DNA from: a virus
Strand: one strand, 5' to 3'
IMG/VR virus record: IMGVR_UViG_3300028590_000080
Location: 1-26,149 of that record
Length of the DNA stretch: 26,149 bases
Part shown: one piece after another, positions 1 to 6,920 of the stretch
Numbering within the stretch: position 1 is the first letter of the stretch
Layout: each line of letters starts with the position of its first letter
The notes under the pieces: generated by a model
What the model was told of the DNA's origin: nothing
Databases searched by the model: none
Seen by the model: only the letters and a program-made list of their open reading frames with translations
Translations under genes and position numbers: made by a program

Positions 1-1
1 C

Positions 2-1327
2 ATGAAGGACATGCCTGCATTCCTTCTGGCTGTTCTGGCGTCTCGGGACGTGGGCCTGTTCAAGCAGGTCTTCGATCGTGTCATCGACAACGGTCGCATG
101 CTGCGCAACTTCGTGCAGATCATGCGCTCGGGTGCAACCGGACGCTCGTCGCTCGGTACGGCTCCGAAGAAGAAGGTGCAGGAGTGGCTTGCAAAGCGCT
201 CCCCTGAGCAGCTTCTGCGTGACATGGTGGGTAACAACCCGTCGCTCGCAGACGTGATCAAGATGGTTCACCCAAAGCCTGAGACGAAGTCTCAGTCGGC
301 TGCGTTCGCATACCTATGCGATCGCAAGTACGATGGACGCTCTCTTCCGAAGTGCTTCAAGGAGTTCGAGGCGTTCAAGGCAGGTGAGAAGGGCAAGAGG
401 GTCATCCCGGACGTGCCGTTCCAGCTGCTCACGGCGTCCGACCTTTCCGACAAGGAGTGGACGGAGATCGCGAAGAACGCACGCTGGCAGATGACCAGGA
501 TGAACCTGAACACCTTCGCACGCCACAACGTGCTGAAGGACCAGGCGATGGTGGACATGCTCGCAGAGCGACTGCGTGACCCCGTACAGGTCCGTGCGTC
601 GAAGAACTTCCCGTACCAGTTGTTTACGAGCTACATGTTCGTGGATGCGGAAGTTCCTACCAAGCTGACGAATGCACTTCAGGATGCGATGGAGGTCGCG
701 GTCTCCAACGTTCCTAAGTTCGAGGGCAAGGTCCAGGTCCTTGTGGATACGTCTGGCTCCATGAGTGGCATCGTCACGGGTGACCGTGGCACTGCTTCGA
801 GCAAGATGCGCTACACGGACGTCGCTGCGCTGATTGCTTCGGTGGTCCTGCGTCAGAACGACGAGGCAGAAGTATACGGGTTCGATACGTCGGCTCGTAA
901 GCTGAAGCTCAACGGACGTGATTCGGTCGTCACCAACGCACAGAAGATCAACACCCCTGGTGGTGGTACGGACGTGTCGTGTGGTCTTCGACTCCTGAAC
1001 AGCGAGAAGGCGAAGGGCGACCTCGTCATCATCATCTCGGACAACGAGTCGTGGTTCGACGGCGGGAACAACCCGTTCGGGTACCGTGGAACCAGTGCAG
1101 CGCACGAGTGGCAGGCTTACAAGGCCCGCAACCCGAAGGCACGCATGGTCTGCATCAACATCGCACCTATGTCTACAGTACAGGTGCCTACTGACAAGAG
1201 CGTTCTCAACGTCGGTGGCTTCTCCGACCAGGTGTTCGAGGTCATTGCCTCGTTCATGAAGTCTGGTGGTGAGAAGGACTTCTGGGCCAAGGAGATTGAC
1301 AGCACGGTCAAGCTCATGGTAAGCTGA
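2..1327 (+). CDS. TROVE/Ro60-like RNA-binding protein with vWA domain (5' end outside window)
   Basis: The reading frame is open at the left edge, so the first Met here is probably internal: 441 residues are visible, while Ro60/Rsr proteins are usually about 530. The first ~230 residues are helical and basic, as in the TROVE HEAT-like ring that binds misfolded RNA and Y RNAs. The C-terminal ~200 residues form a von Willebrand A fold with a complete MIDAS: D249-x-S251-x-S253 in VDTSGSMSG, T323 in GGGTDV and D347 in IIISDNES. The known role of the family is RNA quality control and tethering of RNA effectors such as PNPase through Y RNA. Directly downstream lie a structured RNA, a tRNA-like cloverleaf and a tRNA, which suits an RNA-binding role. 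The family call is firm; its function in the phage is inference. Confidence 0.85.
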   Translation: MKDMPAFLLAVLASRDVGLFKQVFDRVIDNGRMLRNFVQIMRSGATGRSSLGTAPKKKVQEWLAKRSPEQLLRDMVGNNPSLADVIKMVHPKPETKSQSAAFAYLCDRKYDGRSLPKCFKEFEAFKAGEKGKRVIPDVPFQLLTASDLSDKEWTEIAKNARWQMTRMNLNTFARHNVLKDQAMVDMLAERLRDPVQVRASKNFPYQLFTSYMFVDAEVPTKLTNALQDAMEVAVSNVPKFEGKVQVLVDTSGSMSGIVTGDRGTASSKMRYTDVAALIASVVLRQNDEAEVYGFDTSARKLKLNGRDSVVTNAQKINTPGGGTDVSCGLRLLNSEKAKGDLVIIISDNESWFDGGNNPFGYRGTSAAHEWQAYKARNPKARMVCINIAPMSTVQVPTDKSVLNVGGFSDQVFEVIASFMKSGGEKDFWAKEIDSTVKLMVS

Positions 1328-1332
1328 TACGC

Positions 1333-1392
1333 ACAGGGTGCCAGTCCCTATGACTGGTGAGGAAGCCGGCAATCCTCAGTGAAACCGGCATT
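1333..1392 (+). ncRNA. Structured RNA: hairpin plus possible H-type pseudoknot, candidate Y-like RNA module
   Basis: The segment lies just after the TROVE stop codon and has no plausible ORF. A 6-bp hairpin pairs 1341-1346 (CCAGTC) with 1352-1357 (GACTGG). A second stem pairs 1358-1363 (TGAGGA) with 1373-1378 (TCCTCA); its loop carries GCCGG (1365-1369), which can pair with CCGGC at 1385-1389 to make a pseudoknot or a competing stem. The tRNA-like cloverleaf starts two bases later. Because bacterial Y RNAs are commonly encoded beside rsr genes and contain a tRNA-like module, this could be the Ro-binding half of such an RNA. The pairing is visible; the Y RNA identity is inference. Confidence 0.35.
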
Positions 1393-1393
1393 A

Positions 1394-1465
1394 GCCCGCA
1401 AAGTGTAGATAGCGACACACCTGATTCGTAACCAGGAAAGCCGAGCGCAAGTCTCGGTGTGGGCT
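1394..1465 (+). tRNA. Degenerate tRNA-Thr(CGT)-like cloverleaf
   Basis: A complete cloverleaf of normal size folds here. The 7-bp acceptor is 1394-1400/1458-1464 (one G-T pair). The D stem GTGT/ACAC is 1403-1406/1415-1418. The anticodon stem is 1420-1424/1432-1436 with one A-C mismatch, and its loop TTCGTAA has anticodon CGT at 1427-1429 and the usual U33 and A37. The T stem CCGAG/CTCGG is 1441-1445/1453-1457. G1-C72, C2-G71 and anticodon G35-U36 match threonine identity. The elbow nucleotides are abnormal: position 8 is A, the D loop AGATAGCG lacks GG, and the T loop is CGCAAGT instead of TTCRANT. No CCA is encoded. It is either a divergent phage tRNA-Thr or a tRNA mimic belonging to a Y-like RNA with the segment upstream. 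Confidence 0.5.
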
Positions 1466-1466
1466 C

Positions 1467-1538
1467 TCGGGGATCGTCTAACGGCAAGACAGTTGACTTT
1501 GAATCAGCGTAATGGGGGTTCGAATCCCTCTCCCCGAT
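1467..1538 (+). tRNA. tRNA-Gln (anticodon TTG)
   Basis: A standard 72-nt cloverleaf. The acceptor TCGGGGA pairs with TCCCCGA (1467-1473/1531-1537), with a weak T1-A72 first pair typical of tRNA-Gln. The D arm is 1476-1490 with GG in the loop. The anticodon arm is 1492-1508 with loop CTTTGAA and anticodon TTG at 1499-1501. The T arm is 1514-1530 with canonical loop TTCGAAT. CCA is not encoded, so host CCA addition is needed. It begins two bases after the degenerate Thr-like cloverleaf, implying a shared precursor transcript. It would decode CAA (and CAG by wobble). Confidence 0.93.
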
Positions 1539-1571
1539 TCTCCGGATCGTTACGGAGTGGTGGAGGCGCCG

Positions 1572-1610
1572 AACGGCTCGTCATGGAAACATGGCGGGCC
1601 GTTTTGCTTT
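1572..1610 (+). terminator. Intrinsic terminator after the tRNA cluster
   Basis: A 14-bp stem pairs 1572-1585 with 1590-1603 (two G-T pairs), capped by a GAAA tetraloop and followed by TTTTGCTTT. This is a textbook Rho-independent terminator that would end the TROVE/RNA/tRNA transcript. A smaller hairpin (CTCCG/CGGAG, 1540-1557) lies between the tRNA-Gln and the terminator. The S4-domain gene starts 17 bases after the T tract. Confidence 0.8.
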
Positions 1611-1611
1611 G

Positions 1612-1620
1612 TGGTATGTT
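1612..1620 (+). promoter_or_regulatory. Possible extended -10 promoter for a leaderless S4-domain gene
   Basis: TGGTATGTT reads as an extended -10 element (TG-N-TATGTT). There are six bases between its end and the ATG at 1627, so transcription would begin at or very near the start codon. No -35 is recognisable and no Shine-Dalgarno site precedes the ATG. The placement right after a terminator and the same six-base spacing as the better promoter at 13731-13758 are the main support. Confidence 0.35.
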
Positions 1621-1626
1621 ACGCTC

Positions 1627-1932
1627 ATGCCAGTCGTCGTCCAATGGCCAAGTATCACTGCTACGCAAGCCGAAGTGTGGGTAGTCCTACATCTATCAGG
1701 CATGGCAAAGAGTGTGAGGCAGGCCAAGGAGATGGTCAAGCGTGGATACGTTCGCCTGAATGGCGCTCCAGTAGACATGCGCACGAAGGTAGCGATCGGT
1801 GAAGATTTCACCCTCACAACATTAGATCCATTGCGGAGAGACTCAAAAATCATCAGGCTCGTCGAGCGTCAGTACTACGAGGGCAGAAATCCTAGGCAAA
1901 CTGGACCTAGGCAGGAGTTCAGGAGAGGTTGA
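1627..1932 (+). CDS. S4-domain RNA-binding protein
   Basis: Residues ~21-65 match an S4 domain like those of ribosomal protein S4 and TyrRS: SVRQAKEMVKRGYVRLNG followed by V-x-x-x-x-x-V-x-x-G-E-D. S4 domains bind structured RNA such as tRNA or rRNA. The C-terminus is short and basic (RNPRQTGPRQEFRRG). I chose ATG 1627 (101 residues): the upstream in-frame ATG at 1591 lies inside the terminator stem, and ATG 1702 would cut into the domain. There is no clear RBS; the message is probably leaderless or read through. With the TROVE protein and tRNAs it makes an RNA-metabolism neighbourhood. The target RNA is unknown. Confidence 0.75.
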   Translation: MPVVVQWPSITATQAEVWVVLHLSGMAKSVRQAKEMVKRGYVRLNGAPVDMRTKVAIGEDFTLTTLDPLRRDSKIIRLVERQYYEGRNPRQTGPRQEFRRG

Positions 1933-1934
1933 TC

Positions 1935-2462
1935 ATGCGCTGGAACCGCTTCATACCATACATTTGGACTTGGCCGTTCGACATTATTGTCTGGTTAGTC
2001 TGGGTCATACTGTGGGCTGCGTGGGGTGAGAACCTTCGCTGGGAGCAGGGATGCCTTGTCTTCAACTGGAAGGTAGACTCCTGGCCTGCTCGTACTTGGT
2101 ATCGTAGGTGGGGTGGTACTACCATGGGGCATGCCATCTTCTACAACTGGTACGTGAAGGAACAGAACGACGTTGAGAGGTTTGAGCCAATCCAGGTTCA
2201 CGAGCATGTGCACGTTGAACAGTTTGAAGTCTGGATGTTGTCCTCCTTTATCATCGGATTGATCGTCCAGCTGGTTGTTGGCCTCGGACACGGTGAATGG
2301 GTGACAGGCTCGGTTCTGGGTGGTATCATCTGGTTCCTTGGCTATGCATGGATGGGCATCGGCGGTTGGACAACTGCTCTAGTGCGTGGAGAGGACGCAT
2401 ACCGTAGCTCGGCGCACGAAGAGGCTGCCTACGCTATAGGCGATGCAAGCCGTGACCATTGA
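1935..2462 (+). CDS. Membrane protein with HExxH metallopeptidase-like motif
   Basis: ATG 1935 follows a strong RBS (AGGAGAGG at 1921-1928) and starts two bases after the S4 gene stop. The 175-residue protein has three hydrophobic segments (roughly residues 12-30, 101-118 and 124-146). Between the first and second sits H89-E90-H-V-H93, an exact HExxH, followed by EQ as in the HExxHxxQ class. A second acidic cluster, AHEEAAYA (E162/E163), could give the third zinc ligand. This suggests a small membrane-anchored zinc metallopeptidase, but the family is not recognised, and it could be a non-catalytic membrane protein. Possible roles include host envelope modification or lysis-related work. Confidence 0.6.
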   Translation: MRWNRFIPYIWTWPFDIIVWLVWVILWAAWGENLRWEQGCLVFNWKVDSWPARTWYRRWGGTTMGHAIFYNWYVKEQNDVERFEPIQVHEHVHVEQFEVWMLSSFIIGLIVQLVVGLGHGEWVTGSVLGGIIWFLGYAWMGIGGWTTALVRGEDAYRSSAHEEAAYAIGDASRDH

Positions 2463-2480
2463 TTCGAGAAACGAGGGGAT

Positions 2481-2843
2481 ATGAAGCCTTGGAAGGAACA
2501 AGCTATTCAGGAATCTCTCGACAAGGTTCTAGAAGGGCTGGAGCCAGAACTAGCAGATGTAGTTCGTAGGAAGTGGGCGGAAGATCAGGAGAAGTTCTCT
2601 GCGTGTGCTCGTGAGAACCTGCCTTCCGAAGTCCTGGAGTTCTGGGCCGACAGGAGCTGCCGAGACTGTCATGGTCGTGGTAGGATTGGTACCAACATCC
2701 AACTGGTGAGTGGTGGTAAGTCCGTTGAGACTCCAATCAAGTGCCGTTGCACGAACAAGAACTACCAGAAGTGGCTTGCACAGTTCAGGAGATATTACAA
2801 CGCTCTTCGAGACATCTCGAAGGCTAACGGACATGAGGTTTGA
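2481..2843 (+). CDS. Small protein with Cys-rich zinc-binding-like motif
   Basis: ATG 2481 has a close RBS (GAGGGG). The 120-residue product has a helical charged N-terminal half and then C60-x2-C63 in CRDCHGRGRIG, resembling one DnaJ-type zinc knuckle (CxxCxGxG), with C88 and C90 (CRC) as the likely other ligand pair. The C-terminus is basic and helical. It probably binds one zinc ion and perhaps nucleic acid or protein. It is not recognised as a named phage family. The next start lies 5 bases after its stop, so the genes should be cotranslated. Confidence 0.6.
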   Translation: MKPWKEQAIQESLDKVLEGLEPELADVVRRKWAEDQEKFSACARENLPSEVLEFWADRSCRDCHGRGRIGTNIQLVSGGKSVETPIKCRCTNKNYQKWLAQFRRYYNALRDISKANGHEV

Positions 2844-2848
2844 GGGGT

Positions 2849-3712
2849 ATGACGAAGGTTATCTACGCTGCACACAATCGTAAGGCAAGACACGGAGCAC
2901 CTGATCCAACGAAGATCAAGAAGCGCTCCCAGTACCGCGCTGAGCATGCGCAAGAGGTGCTTGGTGACACACATAGACCGCTTGGTGCTCGTGGTGTTGA
3001 CCCGAAGTCAGTTCCAACCGGCTACAGGCTAGGTGGTTATACGGGTAAGTATGAGATGTACCGTGAGGTCATGGCTCCTGGTGCTGTTGGTGCAAAGCTT
3101 CGTCACCAGAAGAAGTCTCGTACGTACGTTGTCATCACTGGAATGGGCTCTGTCTTTGTTGAGCAGGAAGGCGTGGAAGAGAAGAAGTACGCACGGCTGC
3201 TGCCTGGAGATGAGATCACCATTGCACCTGGTGAGACACATCAGCTGTTCACTACGGCAAAGGCTCATCTTGAGTTCCTGGTGTGCCAGGAAGCAAAGTA
3301 TGAGGACAAGCTAGAAACGCTTGAAGAAGCACGTGCACTAGAGGTACCTGCTGACCTCCTGAACAAGTCCAGGTCTGAGGAAGACCCTATGGAACTGACA
3401 GAAATGCCTGTGCGTAGGAAGCGCAACAACAGGACTGCTCAAATTCTGTGGGAAAAGAAGCGCGCAGCAGCTTACAGGGCTGGAGGAGAGCGTCTGGCAG
3501 AGTTCCTTGCAAACGAAGGAGCTTCACCTCCTACTGGAACTTCAGAAGAAAATGTGTCAGACTTGGTGCCGGCTCAACAACACGGTTCGCCAAAGGGCAA
3601 CGCGTCTGGTGGATTCCAGGGAATCAATGCGGATCCAAAGGCCATCATCAACGACATGTTGGAAGGCAGCGACTACACCGAGGCAGAACTTCGTGAGGCA
3701 GGCTTGATCTGA
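2849..3712 (+). CDS. Cupin-domain protein, possible virion/head-associated cargo
   Basis: I start at ATG 2849, with GAGG ten bases upstream. Residues ~55-150 form a cupin barrel: one histidine of motif 1 survives (H86 in LRHQKKSRTYVVITG) and motif 2 is clear (GDEITIAPGETH, G120 to H131). The other metal ligands of motif 1 are replaced, so a metal enzyme is doubtful and ligand binding is possible. Flanking regions are unrelated: a basic N-terminus (1-50), a basic segment near residue 190-220 and a flexible C-terminal tail. Closest general likeness is the mannose-6-phosphate isomerase-type cupins. Its TGA overlaps the next ATG (TGATG). The function in the phage is unknown. Confidence 0.65.
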   Translation: MTKVIYAAHNRKARHGAPDPTKIKKRSQYRAEHAQEVLGDTHRPLGARGVDPKSVPTGYRLGGYTGKYEMYREVMAPGAVGAKLRHQKKSRTYVVITGMGSVFVEQEGVEEKKYARLLPGDEITIAPGETHQLFTTAKAHLEFLVCQEAKYEDKLETLEEARALEVPADLLNKSRSEEDPMELTEMPVRRKRNNRTAQILWEKKRAAAYRAGGERLAEFLANEGASPPTGTSEENVSDLVPAQQHGSPKGNASGGFQGINADPKAIINDMLEGSDYTEAELREAGLI

Positions 3713-6420
3713 TGCGAGAGATTCTCTTCCTTCCACTAGACGTTACACTGGACGGCCTCAACAAGGGGCCGTCTGGCATTCGTCCGCCACAAGGTATGCG
3801 TGCGCCAGCAGGTTCTAAGGGACCTCCAGGGCAGCAGCCTAAGCTCGGCGCAGGTGGAATGGGTGGGAAGCCTCCAGCTCCTAAGATGGGTGGTGGTGGT
3901 GCGGGTCCAGGTGGCGGCTCTGGTAAGAAGTATGACTACGTCAAGGCCGACAAGCCACCTCCGGGAAACGCTGGTCGTACGCCTGGTGGCTACTGGAAGG
4001 TTCCAGTAGGCTCAGCTGCAGCTAAGCAGATGTCTCCGGACAATGAAGCGCCTGAGTCGACAGAGAAGAAGCGCGATCCTTTGTCCGGACAGTCTGTTTC
4101 GTCTGTTGATGAACGTGTTAGCAAGATACACGCTGAAACCTCTCAACCTGATCCGGCTGCTTCGGACAAGCCTGAGTCGTTTAGACAGAAGCAGTTTCGT
4201 AAGAAGAAGGAAGAAGAAGCTCAAGCAACGGCTGATACCGAGCAGAAGAACAAGATTGCCGAAGAAGGCATCGCTGCTCGTAACTCGATGAAGGATGAAG
4301 ACTTCAAGTATGAGCCGAAGCTTGAAGGTGAGCCTACGGGAGAGCCACGACAGGCACCTCCTGGTTCCTCAAAGAAGAAGGCAACTCAGCAGATCGATAT
4401 GTATTCGACTGACGAGAAGGACTTCGAGAGCGCACACCCAGCTACGCATTACGCACTTGCAGACAAGTTCCGCAAGGACGGGGACTCGAAGCTAGCTCAT
4501 TTTCATGAGCAGCAGGCAGCAAAGAAGACTGAAGGATTTGGGCATGCAGAACATGCGGAACTTTCAGATACCCTCCACAAGCACGGGCTGCACAAGGAAG
4601 CTGCGAAGCACGGCAGTAAGTCTTCGTCTATGCGTTCCGCTGAGATGAAGCAACGTGACCCAAACTGGCAGCGCGTAGCTGAGACTGACGGCACAATGCA
4701 CGTGTCAGACGACGAAGTTACTCAAGAGGTATCCGACAAGGATATCACTGAGTCAAAGCCAGAGCAGGACCCAGCAAAGAAGTGGGTGTCTGAGGTTGAT
4801 GAAGAGGATTCAGCTCAGCCTAAGCAGGATCCTATTGAAGGTCAAAAGGTCGAGAATCTAGATAAGGAACGTGCGTCTGAGAAGGCTAAGCGTGCTGTAT
4901 CTGATCACAAGGAAGCAGGCTCGAAGAAGGCAAAGGAGCTTTCGGATAAGCACGCTGCCGGTGAGAAGGAAATCGCTGAGCGTAGCAAGAAGAAGGCCTC
5001 CGACATGGCAAGCGCTCACGAAGAGAAGGGTCGCAAGCTGGCAGAAGGCCATTCTGCTCGTGAGAAGGAACTCTCAGACAAGCACAAGACTCGTGAGAAG
5101 GAGCTTACAGCAAAGCACGAGGCTGCAGGCAAGGAACTGTCAGAGAAGCACAGTTCTAAGCAGAAGGAGCTTACACAAGCACACAGGGATGCTCAAGACG
5201 AGCATGCCAAGGCACAGAAGCGTGTTAGCAGCCTCCGTTCTAGTGAAAAGCCTGACAAGGCGAAGATCAAGGAAGCACAGAAGGACGTTGCTGCTGCGAA
5301 GGAACTGATCACTGAGTCGAAGCGCAAGTTGGACGACCACAAGGTTAAGTCCAAGGAGCAAATGTCTGCTCACAAGGAAAAGACGTCCAAGGAGCTGGCT
5401 GCGCACAAGGAGAAGGCAGCAGCGGAGCTGTCTGCGCACAAGGAGAAGGCCTCGACTGAGATCGCAGACCATAAGTCCAAGGGCAAGGCAGCAGCAGCTG
5501 CACACAAGGAAGCGTCTGAGAAGGAGCTTTCTGACCACCGTACATCTGCTAAGAAGGAGATGGACGCTCATGCTGAGCAGCACAGTGCTCAGGCGAAGGA
5601 GCTTGGTCAGCAGCACGAACAGGCAAAGCAGGTCGACGCAGCAGCGGATAAGCAGGCCAAGGAAGACGCCAAGGCTCAGCAGAAGGCTCAGAAGGAGCAG
5701 GAGAAGGCCCAGGCTGCCCAGGCCAAGGACCAGGCGAAGGCAGAGTCTGAGAAGGCAGCGAACGTACGTCGTCCGCCTGCCAATGACCAGGAAAAGCTGC
5801 AGGCACAAGGTCATGCTGACAAGGCTCGTAAGATCCAGGAGAATCTCAAGACTCACCTGAACGACCCAAACCTTGACCCACAGCGCCGTGAGACACTTCA
5901 GCAAGCGCACGACATGCTACAGGAGCACATTGACGGCGGTCATGTTCCAACGCCTGAGATGACCCAGCAGATGAAGGACGTTGAGAAGGCAGCTGGTGAA
6001 CACGGAAAGAAGCCGTCTGAGAACGTACAGCAGAAGCCAGAAGCTGGTGGTGGTGCACAGAAGAAGACGCCTGGCATCTCCGCTGTGATGGCCAACGCGT
6101 ACAACCAGGGTGCAGCAGCTGGAAACGCTGTTGGTGCGGCTGCAGCTTCCCCTTACAGTGGAGCCCTCGGTCATGCTACTCTCCATTACGGAACCAAGGG
6201 CGTGGCGAGCGGTGGTCACTACCTGCTGTCGCCTCCGACGTCCGGTAAGTCTGAGAGTGAGAAGGCAACAGATAACGTTGCATCCAAGAGGAATGAGCCG
6301 GCGGGTGCAAAGCAGGACACAGCAGCGGGAAATGCTGATGATTCCACTGAGACAGTCTCAGCAAACAAGCACGTTGCTAAGGGACTTCGACTCTATGTGA
6401 AGGCAGGTTGGCAGCGATGA
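3712..6420 (+). CDS. Large collagen-like and coiled-coil virion-type protein
   Basis: ATG 3712 overlaps the preceding stop. The 902-residue protein has a Gly/Pro-rich, collagen-like N-terminus (residues ~18-75, with GPSGIRPPQG and GPPGQQPKLG), then a disordered charged part. A very long Lys/Glu/Ala coiled coil follows (roughly residues 383-683) built from degenerate units such as AHKEKA and KELSDKH. A Gly/Ala-rich segment and a short C-terminal end, HVAKGLRLYVK, finish it. That end resembles those of other proteins in this cluster. Sequence of this kind suits an elongated structural, internal-head or fibre protein. It lies upstream of the portal gene rather than with tail genes, favouring a head or internal protein. 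No enzyme domain is seen and I do not recognise the family. Confidence 0.7.
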   Translation: MREILFLPLDVTLDGLNKGPSGIRPPQGMRAPAGSKGPPGQQPKLGAGGMGGKPPAPKMGGGGAGPGGGSGKKYDYVKADKPPPGNAGRTPGGYWKVPVGSAAAKQMSPDNEAPESTEKKRDPLSGQSVSSVDERVSKIHAETSQPDPAASDKPESFRQKQFRKKKEEEAQATADTEQKNKIAEEGIAARNSMKDEDFKYEPKLEGEPTGEPRQAPPGSSKKKATQQIDMYSTDEKDFESAHPATHYALADKFRKDGDSKLAHFHEQQAAKKTEGFGHAEHAELSDTLHKHGLHKEAAKHGSKSSSMRSAEMKQRDPNWQRVAETDGTMHVSDDEVTQEVSDKDITESKPEQDPAKKWVSEVDEEDSAQPKQDPIEGQKVENLDKERASEKAKRAVSDHKEAGSKKAKELSDKHAAGEKEIAERSKKKASDMASAHEEKGRKLAEGHSAREKELSDKHKTREKELTAKHEAAGKELSEKHSSKQKELTQAHRDAQDEHAKAQKRVSSLRSSEKPDKAKIKEAQKDVAAAKELITESKRKLDDHKVKSKEQMSAHKEKTSKELAAHKEKAAAELSAHKEKASTEIADHKSKGKAAAAAHKEASEKELSDHRTSAKKEMDAHAEQHSAQAKELGQQHEQAKQVDAAADKQAKEDAKAQQKAQKEQEKAQAAQAKDQAKAESEKAANVRRPPANDQEKLQAQGHADKARKIQENLKTHLNDPNLDPQRRETLQQAHDMLQEHIDGGHVPTPEMTQQMKDVEKAAGEHGKKPSENVQQKPEAGGGAQKKTPGISAVMANAYNQGAAAGNAVGAAAASPYSGALGHATLHYGTKGVASGGHYLLSPPTSGKSESEKATDNVASKRNEPAGAKQDTAAGNADDSTETVSANKHVAKGLRLYVKAGWQR

Positions 6421-6920
6421 AGCACTACCTAGATATACGTAAGGCGCTACCCTCTGTGTCGTCTTCGGGAACGGACACGAAGGACGAAGACCGTGAAACC
6501 ATGGAGCACAAGGCTTCGTATACGAAGCGACCTGTTGGCGCTGCTTCTGGACACGAAGCTTCCCATGATGACCCAGACGAAGGTGGAAAGTACGGTGGCG
6601 GTGGCACTGTAGATGACGAGCTTGAGGGTGATCGTAAGGCAAACAACGAGAAGGCTGGCAAGAGAAACCTCATCCCAGTCAAGAAGTCCAACGATGCAGT
6701 AGACATGCTCAAGTCCCTTAGTACAGGACTAGCTGAGGTGTATGCTCAACTTACTCCGTCCGATCTAGAAGCCGAGTTCTTGGTAAACCAGCTAGGCTAT
6801 CCTAGTGACGAAGTTGCTAAGGGTCTGCATTGGATCGCAGGTAAGGATCGAGATTTGTTCGATCAGTGGGTGTGTGATAGAATGACCAAGTCCATTGATG
6901 CCCTTCTAAGGTGCGTATGA
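6417..6920 (+). CDS. Unknown small protein upstream of portal
   Basis: ATG 6417 overlaps the preceding stop (ATGA), and its own stop overlaps the portal start in the same way. The 167-residue product has a polar, probably disordered first half (residues ~15-80, Glu/Asp/Gly/Lys-rich). A compact helical second half contains DMLKSLSTGLAEVY and SDEVAKGLHWIAGKD, two of the K-S/K-G sites seen throughout the module. Its N-terminus MKHYLDIRKALP resembles the short Y-x-x-R peptide found at other protein ends here. Coupling to the portal suggests a head role such as scaffold accessory or portal partner. No family is recognised. Confidence 0.7.
   Translation: MKHYLDIRKALPSVSSSGTDTKDEDRETMEHKASYTKRPVGAASGHEASHDDPDEGGKYGGGGTVDDELEGDRKANNEKAGKRNLIPVKKSNDAVDMLKSLSTGLAEVYAQLTPSDLEAEFLVNQLGYPSDEVAKGLHWIAGKDRDLFDQWVCDRMTKSIDALLRCV

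Noticed and set aside
314-1372. 352-residue antisense ORF opposite the TROVE gene
   Set aside because: Low-quality composition rich in Arg/His/Leu, opposite an intact vWA/TROVE domain, and it runs into the structured RNA region.
1333-1440. Resemblance to a cobalamin riboswitch (GCCCGCAA and GGAAGCCGG stretches)
   Set aside because: No B12-box sequence follows, no metabolite gene is downstream, and the GCCCGCA is better explained as the acceptor stem of the tRNA-like cloverleaf.
3751-3773. Hairpin GACGGCC/GGCCGTC near the start of the 902-residue gene
   Set aside because: No T tract follows and it lies inside an open frame; possibly only codon-driven pairing.
4861-5760. Repetitive DNA that could be taken for a CRISPR or tandem-repeat array
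   Set aside because: Repeats are degenerate, in frame and codon-level; they encode a Lys/Glu/Ala coiled coil, with no unique spacers.
5140-5910. Long antisense ORF with Leu-rich, membrane-like translation
   Set aside because: It is the reverse complement of the Lys/Glu-rich coiled coil (CTT/CTC Leu mirrors AAG/GAG), with no RBS.
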